A DNA stretch of 64,000 bases from Glandiceps talaboti (Eukaryota; Hemichordata; Enteropneusta; Spengelidae). Below are positions 37,601 to 49,741 of the stretch, in pieces. The stretch is from assembly GCF_964340395.1 (NCBI RefSeq), contig NC_135564.1, forward strand, positions 22,885,887 through 22,949,886, written 5' to 3'. The translations under genes and the position numbers were made by a program. Below the pieces are notes generated by a model. The model was not told where the DNA came from and searched no databases. It saw nothing but the letters and a program-made list of their open reading frames with translations. Every line of letters starts with the position of its first letter. The first letter of the stretch is position 1.

Positions 37601-40600
37601 TGTAAATTAGCTCAGAGGAATTTTTCGACTTTTGCTAGATCAGTTCAGGCTGTCGCCCTCACTAGCGACCTTTGGTCGCCTTGACAGTGAGCAGAAAAGC
37701 CTGAGGGGTCTAGCAGCAAGACTACAAGCCACAGTGCATCGGAGTTACATCCCTTTTCTCTTTCTTACTTGTTTATGCATGATCGAGTGTTTGTCCAGTG
37801 TGATAATCTCCCAGAAGATGAGCGATAAAGCAAACTGTAAATGTAAGTGATCTCTCGCCAATTATAAGATTAGGGGTGTTTTAATTTAGATAAGAGGAGA
37901 AGAATGGACAAGGCGTCTTTATTTAGTCAATAAAGAGAGAATTACATACAGCTGAAAGAGAGAAATGTAGACAGGGAAAGAGAGAAAAAAAGTTTTCTAT
38001 CACCACAAAACTCAATGAGTGAATTGATCAATATCACACACAAAATAAGTTATATTACACCACAAAAATTGATCATTCAATCAATCAATCATTCGACCAA
38101 TTAATAAATCAATCAATAAATCGTTCGATCGATTAATCAAGTACATGCTCACTGCCCTCTGTGCTGATACCATATATGATCACAGGCAACATAAATGATA
38201 TCTAAGTGAACACACTTTCAAGTTTATTGGCAAATTACTATTTCAGCCTAAAGATTGATAATCTGGTTAGTTTGCAAAATAGTTTTTAAAGTGTAAATAT
38301 TTGACCAAGGTCACATTTTTGTACCTAATTTGTATATCACTGAGGGGATCACCATCCCATGCAGAAAACTTCATCTCTCTATGAACATCTCAACTTTGAG
38401 TAACTTGGGACTTTAATTTTTTTTCCCAAAATCAATTTTCTTTTTACCTTAACATACTGATGCGATGATTTTCATTTGAACAAATTCTCAGAACAGTCCC
38501 CATCAAATAGGCAATTAGACTTGCCATTTTTGACTGTAATTACATGAACTACATGGACTTCACATACACATACACACAAATATTTTGCCATGCCTACAGC
38601 ACAACTGAACCAGTTCAATTATGATAACTGGTCTAACACTTCATCTGACAAGAAACTACAGCTCTAAGTTTATTTCTGTGTCTAATGAATCAGATAGGAT
38701 TTATAACCCATCAGTATCAATGCGGTTGGGTAAAGGCTGAAAATCTATATTGTGTCCTCAAGGTCTCAATATCCGTATCTATACTGTACTAACCTTAGTT
38801 GTATTAAGACTCTCTGTGACAATATCTCTGTCATCCCCTGGCCTTGATACTGCTGCTGCTGATGATGATGAGGTAGACACAGGAATGGAGGTATTGCTGT
38901 TGCCTGGCAACTGATGTTGCAGTCTGTAGGATTGAGGTAGATAGCCATTACTCTGGCAACCAACTGGACCATACCCGTTTATAAGAGTGCCATTACCACC
39001 CTGTAAAAACAAGTCATTGAGAATGACATAGTCCCGCTATGATTGGGTTTTAAGGAACTGGCAGTGTATGTTGTCATTTTCAAACCTGGTTAATGTTGTT
39101 TGGCCTCATATGGTTGTTTTTGATATCACTACTCTGTTCAAGCATGTCTGAGTTATGGCTTTGGACATGAAAACTGCGGATTGCATCACGACGAAAATGG
39201 ATCTGCACATGTATGTCATAGAACACTGTGCTAATACCAACTTTGAATGAGATCTGTTCAAGCATGTCTGAGTTATGGCTTTGGACATGGAAAATTCGCA
39301 AACAAAATGGCTGCCAGGCAGCCATATTGAATCGTATCACGACAACAATGAATATACACATGTATGTCATAGAACGCTGTCCTAATACCAACTTTGAATG
39401 AGATCTGTTCACACATGTCTGAGTTATGGCTTTGGACAGGGAAAATTTGCAAACAAAATGGCAGCTAGTCGGCCATATTGGATCGTATCATGAAACAAAT
39501 TGACATGCATATGTATGCCATTGTATGTTGCCTCTGTACTAAGTTTGAAAAAAATCGGTCAAGGCATCTCAAAGAAACGGCTCTGGACGGACAGACGGAT
39601 GGAACACAATCCATAAGTCCCCTTCCTGGACTTCGTCCGGCGGGGACTAATAACTTATCTTTGCAATGTATGTGATCATTTGGCTGTTGCTATGGGCGTG
39701 GTCTTGTTGCTAGGCACATTTACATACCAGATGATGTTATTTTCGCGAAATATACTGGCATTTGGTTGTTACTAAGGGCATTGTCATGGTTGCTAGGGCC
39801 AATTGTGTCAAAATGTTTTGAACAAAATAACTTGTAGGATTTCAGTCTATTTTTGAGATATAAGTTTTTGTTAAAAATTCACATTTTTATACCTACTTTG
39901 CCTATTGGATAAATTCCAACAGGAATATGCAAATTGGGGTTACAAATGTGTCTTTTTGGTCAAAAATCTTAATATATAAACAGGTGCATACTTACTCTGG
40001 GAAGTACTGCAAATTTGACTGAATTTCTTAGTCTAACGATCAACTTGTAGAATTCTAGTTTACTCACCTTAGTGTCCAAGTTAGTTGGTTCTGGTAAGTG
40101 GGTTAACATTGGTGTGAAACTTTCTAATTCCACTTCTGTCTGTGCATTCCCATAATTTTGCACATGTCTGTTGCCATGACAACTAGGAATATGGCTATTA
40201 CAAACAGGCACTGGGACATTGCAGGTCTGAGGCTTACAAAGAGGAAATAATCCTTTCCTGAAAAATAGATCAACCATGGATTGCTACTTTCCTTCTCTGT
40301 ACAAGCAAGACAAATCCCTTCCCCCCTCCTTTCATATTTTATTTCTGTGTGAGTGAGAAATAGATGAAATAGGTTTATTTATATCACAGTGTTTACCAAA
40401 AAGACCAACGACAAGGTGAAATATAGAGATACTAGCAGAGAGATCATATCTGATGAGACAGGGACAGATACATATAAAGCGCTACATGGAAAGACCCCAC
40501 ATTACATTTCCGACTTCATTCAGCAAAGTAACCCAGGCAGATCACTCCGTTCAAGCAGCAAACAACTACTCCACATACCCAAGACCAGACTCAAATCATA

Positions 40601-43600
40601 TGGAGACCGGTCATTCTCACACTCATCTCCCACATTATGGAATCATCTCCCCCTTGACATTCGCACCGCACCTACTGTTGATATCTTCAAAGCCAACTCA
40701 AAACTTATCTATTCCAAAGAGCATTCATGTGAACTGGGAGCGCCATTGGGCATCTTTTGATGGATATCAGGCGCTTTATAAATTTGTGTTTATTATTTAC
40801 ATGTACTTGAATCAAATATGTATGTTGTACTAACTTCAGAAGACATTATTCCCGACTGCTGTGCTGTATGCCGAAGTTCTTGCACAAATTTGAATGGTGT
40901 CTCTAGATTCAATATTTTAAATACTTTATTGACCAATTTGCTATTTCCCTTCGATATGAAAACCAAAAGTCAGGCAGGGTATAACAAGTCTTCATAGAAG
41001 ACATAGCCTAAATGTGATTGAATGGAGATTGGCAATCGGACATAGCTCTCAATGTGACTGAATGGAGCTTGGCAATCAGACATAGCCCTCAATGTGATTG
41101 AATGGAGATTGGCAATCGGACATAGCCCTCAATGTGCAGTCGGATCGCTAGCCTGCGGAAATGGCCGGCAAGATCAAACGAATTAATTTGAAATTAACCG
41201 CCACAGTGAACGCTCACTCACGCTAAACTCAAAGATTTCAAAAGAGCATTTTCGATATTTCTAAGAGAGATACCAGCTCGAAACTTTCACAATATATTTA
41301 CAATAGTACCGTCTTCATGAAACAGAACAAAATACAGCTATACTATGTGAAGTGGAAGTATGCGCAAACATTTGTCCCATGATATATTACTGTGTAAAGG
41401 ATTGAAGAAAAACATGCACAACACTGACTAAGTGTGAGTTTCTCATTTACCCCTCCTGATTCCTATACAGATTGTTGATAAAACTGTTGAAATTGTATAA
41501 TATAAAAAAGGGAAACTACAACTCGACCATGGACAAATGATATTGACTGTAGATGTAGTATCAGCTGTAAGAAAAGTGTGCAGTAGAATAGAATCCTTAG
41601 TAAATGACCAGAGATGACCCCAATGTGGCTGTTACGTAACACCCACCACCACTGAAAACTCATTGATACAGTGTGACCTCTCTGCACTGCTACCTAAAAA
41701 GGTTGGACTTGGCCCTCACGCAAACTTAAATGGATTGACATTCATAGGTAATGTAGTTGAAGTGTTCCTCTAACTATATGGGTAGTTTGAAATAGTGGAG
41801 TACATGGAAACACTAAAAAGTAATACATTGTTTGGAGATCATGGTGGTGTAACCATACAGGATTTTTTGAATCGACAAGAACCCAGTTACTTTATAGTAA
41901 TATCACACAAAAAACACATCAATGGAACCCTCTGAATGTCCTTGACAATCTCGTGAAAAAATTACGTTTCTGTAAATTCACCGTGAAATGTTATTAGAGT
42001 TTGAAAAAAACACTGACTTGTATGCAAATGAGGCATTCAAAACCAAACGACTGCTTATCTTTGTTTGCTTTGTATGACTCCCTACTGTGCTGACTGCAGG
42101 CTAACTATCTGACTGTGTGATTGAATGGAGATTGGCAATCGGACATATAGCCCTCAATGTGACTGAATGGAGATTGGCAATCAGACATAGCCCTCAATGT
42201 GACTGAATGGAGATTGGCAATCGGACATAGCCCTCAATGTGACTGAATGGAGATTGGCAATCGGACATAGCCCTCAATGTGATTGAATGGAGATTGGCAA
42301 TCGGACATAGCCCTCAATGTGACTGAATGGAGATTGGCAATCAGACATATAGCCCTCAATGTGACTGAATGGAGATTGGCAATCGGACATAGCTCTCAAT
42401 GTGACTGAATGGAGCTTGGCAATCAGACATAGCCCTCAATGTGACTGAATGGAGATTGGCAATCGGACATAGCTCTGAATGTGATTGAATGGAGATTGGC
42501 AATCGGACACAGCCCTCAATGTGACTGAATGGAGATTGGCAATCGGACATAGCTCTCAATGTGACTGAATGGAGATTGGCAATCGGACATAGCCCTCAAT
42601 GTGACTGAATGGAGATTGGCAATCGGACATATAGCCCTCAATGTGACTGAATGGAGATTGGCAATCGGACATAGCCCTGATCAATGTGACTGAATGGAGA
42701 TTGGCAATCAGACATAGCCCTCAATGTGACTGAATGGAGATTGGCAATCAGACATAGCCCTCAATGTGACTGAATGGAGATTGGCAATCGCACATAGCCC
42801 TCAATGTGACTGAATGGAGATTGGCAATCAGACATATAGCCCTCAATGTGATTGAATGGAGATTGGCAATCGGACATAGCCTTCAATGTGACTGAATGGA
42901 GATTGGCAATCAGACATAGCCCTCAATGTGACTGAATGGAGATTGGCAATCGGACATAGCCCTCAATGTGACTGAATGGAGATTGGCAATCGGACATATA
43001 GCCCTCAATGTGACTGAATGGAGATTGGCAATCGGACATAGCTCTCAATGTGACTGAATGGAGCTTGGCAATCAGACATAGCCCTCAATGTGATTGAATG
43101 GAGATTGGCAATCGGACATAGCCCTCAATGTGTTTGAATGGAGATTGGCAATCGGACATATAGCCCTCAATGTGACTGAATGGAGATTGGCAATCGGATA
43201 TAGCTCTCAATGTGACTGAATGGAGCTTGGCAATCAGACATAGCCCTCAATGTGACTGAATGGAGATTGGCAATCAGACATAGCTCTGAATGTGATTGAA
43301 TGGAGATTGGCAATCGGACACAGCCCTCAATGTGACTGAATGGAGATTGGCAATCGGACATAGCTCTCAATGTGACTGAATGGAGATTGGCAATCGGACA
43401 TAGCCCTCAATGTGATTGAATGGAGATTGGCAATCGGACATAGCCCTCAATGTGACTGAATGGAGATTGGCAATCAGACATATAGCCCTCAATGTGACTG
43501 AATGGAGATTGGCAATCGGACATAGCTCTCAATGTGACTGAATGGAGATTAGCAATCAGACATAGCCCTCAATGTGACTGAATGGAGATTGGCAATCGGA

Positions 43601-46600
43601 CATAGCCCTCAATGTGACTGAATGGAGATTGGCAATCGGACATAGCCCTGATCAATGTGACTGAATGGAGATTGGCAATCGGACATAGCCCTGATCAATG
43701 TGATTGAATGGAGATTGGCAATCAGACATAGCCCTCAATGTGACTGAATGGAGAATAGCAATCAGACATATAGCCCTCAATGCGACTGAATGGAGATTGG
43801 CAATCGGACATAGCCCTCAATGTGACTGAATGGAGATTGGCAATCGGACATAGCCCTCAATGTGACTGAATGGAGATTGGCAATCGGACATAGCCCTCAA
43901 TGTGACTGAATGGAGATTGGCAATCAGACATAGCCCTCAATGTGACTGAATGGAGATTGGCAATCAGACATAGCCCTCAATGTGACTGAATGGAGATTAG
44001 CAATCAGACATATAGCCCTCAATGTGACTGAATGGAGATTAGCAATCAGACATATAGCCCTCAATGTGACTGAATGGAGATTGGCAATCGGACATAGCCC
44101 TCAATGTGACTGAATGGAGATTGGCAATCAGACATAGCCCTCAATGTGACTGAATGGAGATTAGCAATCAGACATATAGCCCTCAATGTGACTGAATGGA
44201 GATTGGCAATCGGACATAGCCCTGATCAATGTGATTGAATGGAGATTAGCAATCAGACATAGCCCTCAATGTGACTGAATGGAGATTGGCAATCAGACAT
44301 AGCCCTCAATGTGACTGAATGGAGATTAGCAATCAGACATATAGCCCTCAATGTGACTGAATGGAGATTAGCAATCGGCCTGACAGTTTTTGACTTTAGT
44401 TTAACCCTTTCACCACTGATTCCCACTTTAGCTGGAACGCTCTAGGGCGCCAACCGATTCCTGCTATAGAGGGAACACCAAAGTTCATTCACCTACTCCG
44501 CCGTAATACCATTAAATGGCAGCTATTGCTGCAAAACATGCTGCCATAACTAGTTCCACACATGCACATCAGCCTTGTTTATCTAGCATACCATTTTGAA
44601 GACATGAAAGTGAATGGCTTTTCAAGTACATCCAAATGACAAGAGATCATAATTTTTGTGTGCGTTTTTTGCTAGCAAAAGCGAATTTCAACGTGGCAGA
44701 AGTAATTAACAGCTCTCATAACATCTCTTACGATGTAAATTTGTCAACTGTTCAAAGAAATTTCCACAGAATTTCACCAGAAATACATCGTTGAATACAT
44801 GTAGTTGGTCGTGGGAATGGTACAAGCATCAGAAGTAAGCTAAGTTCGTGTCTCCCAACACATGACAGGAACAAGCCATTAGCCAAGCAAGTGGACTTAT
44901 CAAAGAGTACCAATATTTACAAATGTGATGATGGGCTCTTACATAACACAAGTAAACAGCTGTAAATTTTTCAATTACCTATTGGCACTACTTTTGGCAT
45001 TTCAACATGAAACAATATTCTCAACACATAGGATTCATTATAAATTTTTGACAATATCTTCCCATCCTTCTCACTGTATACCATATTTTCAGGAATTCAT
45101 TCATTCATCAACAAGGTCAATACAGGTAGCTCCTTTTTGAAATTGCCATACTTGTTTCTAACTCAATTTGCAGCATTGACAGAGTTAAAGTCTTGCCCCA
45201 GAATCTCAATAAAATAAGGTGACATGTGCATTACAGCCTAACTGTATTAAACAGGATTATTGACACACATGTACAACAAGGGAATCCGTACAAATTGTAA
45301 ATAATCGCGGTATGGAAATAATACGAAAATATCTCATGATAAAAACATCTACAACGTACTAAGTGCAGACATGAATGTTTAAGAAAAGTGTACATGTATA
45401 TATTGCTGGCTATCACATTTCGTAATCACGTCCTTGTAAATGAAAGCAAACACACTAGCCTCACAGAATATTATATAAAGACTCAGTAGAGGTCTTGATA
45501 TCAGGCAGGCACCTCGCTCTAACCAACGTGGGTGACACAGTAACATTGAAACGCTTTGACCATCCAGGGAAAGTAACCTCTATTCGGCCATCTGCATGGA
45601 CTGCAAGTACTCTCGCCAGTGACCAGCGGCCATCATCGTCAACTGCTTCAACAATTTCTCCCCGATCAAATGTGAAAGTGGCCATACTGATAGTGATACA
45701 CGTAAAGGGGAAATTATCAGAGCATGTGGAACGGGGAATGTACAAGTGAAACTAGTTGACCCCGCTTCGACCTTAGCATACACTACGGCCGTTCATGTGT
45801 TCTCAGCTGCACTTTCCAGCATGCTATGACTCGGATGAGTAACGCTATGGTTGTGCATTCACAGGTGTTGCCTAATTTGTATTCCTTCGCATTGTAAGAT
45901 GTCTTTGCCGGATGGATCGAATAATTCGAATAACCGATAGTTTGGATTAATGCTCATTTCAAGTCAAAATCCCACAACATTAATGTAAGCGAAGAATGTG
46001 TGACTTAATTTCATCGTGTAACCTTTTCTATTTTAACAAAAATCAGTATAATTCAAAAGTGTAGTTCACAGCGTAAGATCATTTCTAAGGAGTAAATCAA
46101 ATGAGGCAAAGCTATTCTCTGTGTTATATCAGTTGTTACCAATTTTATTAGGCTATTATAAGTAACACTGCAAACAGCTTAAGAGATGCAAACAAAGTTT
46201 ATGACACCCGAGTTCGCCAGGCAAACCCTCGGGATTGTAGCACATGGAGGGCTAATGGCTTGAGACTGTCATGAGGGAATTTACGGGTATCATATTGAAA
46301 GTCGGCAAAATGTGTAACTTGTTGACTTGAACCTACTATCACTGTGGGGCTAGTTGTTACCGATATAAAGAATTATTTTGGTCATATTTCTTTGTGGCAA
46401 CATTCAATAATGAACAAGTCATTGAGAATGACATACTCCCTGCTATGATTGGGTTTTAAGGAACGCAACAACACTTGTGAACCTAAATCAAACAGACTTA
46501 GATATGTTGTGTCTGCTCGTTGGACATGGAACATGCCTACTCATGTTGTGTCTCCTCATTGGACATGGGAAATGCCTACTCTTCAAGATGATGTGATGGA

Positions 46601-49600
46601 ATAAACCATTCAACAATAAAGGATGGGTTGGGTATGGGGGGGGGGACCTGTTCAAGCATGTCTAAGTTATGGCTTTGGACATGGAAAATTTGCAAACAAA
46701 ATGGCTGCCAGGCAGCCATATTGGACTGTATCAAGATGAAAATGGATATGCACATGTATGTCATAGAACACTATCCTTATACCAACTTTGAATGAGATCT
46801 GTTCAAGCATGTCTGAGTTATGGTTTTGGAGATGGAAAATTTGCAAACAAAATGACTGCTAGGCAGTCATATTGGAATGTATCATGACAACAATGAATAT
46901 GCACATGTATGTCATAGAACACTGTCCTAATACCAACTTTGAACGAGATCTTTTCAAGCATGTCTGAGTTATGGCTTTAGACAGGGAAAATTTGCAAACA
47001 AAATGGCTGCTAGGTGACCATATTGGATCGTATCATGAAACAAATTGACGTGCATATGTATGCCATTATATGTTGCCTCTGTACCAAGTTTGAAAAAAAT
47101 TGGTCTAGGCATCTCCAAGGAACGGCTCTGGACAGACGGACGGACGGACAGAACCCAATCCATAAGTCCCCACCCCGGCATTCGTCCAGCAGGGACAAAT
47201 AATACTCATACAAGTTCTATTTATGCTGGCAGTGGTGGGTAGATTACGCACGATCTGTTGATTTTCCAATCAGATTTTTAGAGTGGCTTTTTTCAGGTAA
47301 AATTCAAATTTCAACATGGCCGCAGTCAAAATTGTCTCCCCTAACAATATTTATGATGTAAATAACAGCTCTGTTCGTGACAATTTATATTTAATTATGA
47401 CTTAGATGGCATTATTGACTACTAGTAGGTGCCTGTCGAAACTCGGTGTACTCTAAAATAAATTGTGCCACTTTGCCCATCCGATTTTGGCACGGATACT
47501 ACCGATTTATGGGCATTTTTTTACCGATTTAGAGAATAAATTTTGAGATAATATTTTGCTGTCCTGTCAAATATTGAAATATATTTACAGAAGCTCACTT
47601 TTCAGGAGGTCTTGAGGCAATGAATTGAGATATTTGTACATTTCCACTGGTGGTGGGGGACAGACTCTGGCGTCATAAACGGATTTGTGAGCCGTTAATT
47701 ATTTTCATTCAAATCTAATGTTGACTCTAATAGGCTAGGAGATAACCCAAATTTGGCTATTTGACCCTGAAGAAGACTTTCAAGGTCAAAGGTCAAGGTC
47801 TTACAAGAAAGCTCATGTTTGATAATATGGGTGTAGGTATTTGAATGGCGTCATGTATTATACCTCCAAACTTAAGATGCATATTGTGATATTAGATTCA
47901 GTTGCAAAACAAAGTAACATAAATTATGTCTCACATAACATGCAAGGTTTGGTTGAAATCAGTTGAGTTATAAGGATGAATGAACACATGAACGGATGGA
48001 CGAATGGCTGGAACCCAATGTAATAGCCCCCTCAGGGCGGTGCCTGTTGCGTTGGGGCTAAACTTGACTAAACTTTTGGCCCAAATAATCCATCTGTGGT
48101 ATGATCATTTTTATTCAACAATTTCTCAACTAGACACCATAAGTAATATCACCACGAAAGACCCAGCCAATCAGTCTGGTTGTTTTTTACTTTAAGTCAT
48201 TTACACACACACACAACCACCAACAGACACACTCGGACACACATACATACATACATACATACATACATACATACATACATTTCACTAAGCCTATAGCACA
48301 ACTGACCTCAGTTCATCTGTGCTAAAGACAATGGTCACCTTACCTGGCTCTGTATACAATAATTATCAAGCAGATAATAATACATGCTATCCCAATAGAT
48401 ACACCAATAATAATGCCTGTCTTTGGTAAACCCGATGAATCACCACCACCTATAAGATATACGAAAATTTGGTATTGTTATACAAAGTTGTTATATCAAG
48501 CACTGAGATTAGATCACTTTAGTTAAATGTTTCCTTGGGTCACTGTGATAAGGCAGGTTACCGTTAGGACAGGTTCCTATCTTAATAAGTTAACTGTTAG
48601 GAGGAGTTAGGCCTGAGATAAATGTCAAACTTCTCAGGTGCTGTATCTAATTCTATTGAAGTCAACACAAGTCTGGAATGACAAGCCGTCATCGCAATGG
48701 AAGTTTACAGAGAATTGCCACCAGTCACGGTAGTGTGATGTATTAGATCATATGAAATATAGTGCCAATGGTGTTGTAGCACAATTGAATATTTGCATAC
48801 ATTTTTTGAATGTTTATTTATTTGTCTATTGATCCCTGTTGTTATCTTTGCAATATAAATGATCATTTGGCTGTTGCTATATGGATGTGGTCTTTTAGCT
48901 ATAGGCACATTTGGATACCTTTTTTGAATGTTTATTCATGTCTTTCTATTCCTGTTGTTATCTTTGCAATATACATGATTATTTGGCTGTTGCTATGGGT
49001 GTGGTCTTGTTGCTAGGCAAATTTACATACATTTTAAAAATGTTTATTCAATTGTCTATTAATCCCTGTTGTTATCTTTGTGAATTACACGACAGTTTGG
49101 ATGTTGCTAAGGGCGTGGTCATGGTTGCTAGGGCCAATTGTGTCAAAATATAGAAAATCTGCAGAACAACACTTCTAGAAACATCTCACAAAGTTTCAGT
49201 CTCACTGACCAAGCATTTTTTGAGATATAAATTTTTGACCAAAATGCACATTTTTACACATAATAATAATATGCATATTAATGATGAGATCATTATATGC
49301 CTCACATTTCTTCATCTATACACCCACAGATGCATCCCTGTTAAATTTCAGCCCAATCTGCTGAGTAGTTTTGGAATTATAGGTTTTGACCAAAAAGACA
49401 CATTTTTAGCCCTAATTTGCATATTACTAAGGGAATCATCATGTCATGAAGAAACCTTACTTTACACCCCCTTAAGAATCTTCCCACCAAATTTTGCACC
49501 AATCTGCCCAGAGTTTAAGTTTTTTTGTTTTTTTTACCAAAAATCACATTTTTTGACCCAAATCACACACCTGTGATGCAATCATTTTCATTTTTACAAT

Positions 49601-49679
49601 TTCCCAACTAGACCCCACAAGCAATGTCCCCACCAAATACCATGGCAATCAGGTTGGCAGTTTTTGAGTTTAAGTCGCA

Positions 49680-49741
<62 letters not shown>

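Noticed and set aside
42356-43370. 67-residue minus-strand frames (MRAMSDCQ...) as genes
   Set aside because: They lie wholly within the 40-bp satellite and arise because three units make 120 bases; the two 'genes' are copies from block duplication.
44400-44440. piggyBac element end TTTAACCCTTTCACCACTGA
   Set aside because: No matching right terminus or transposase sequence seen within the next few kb.
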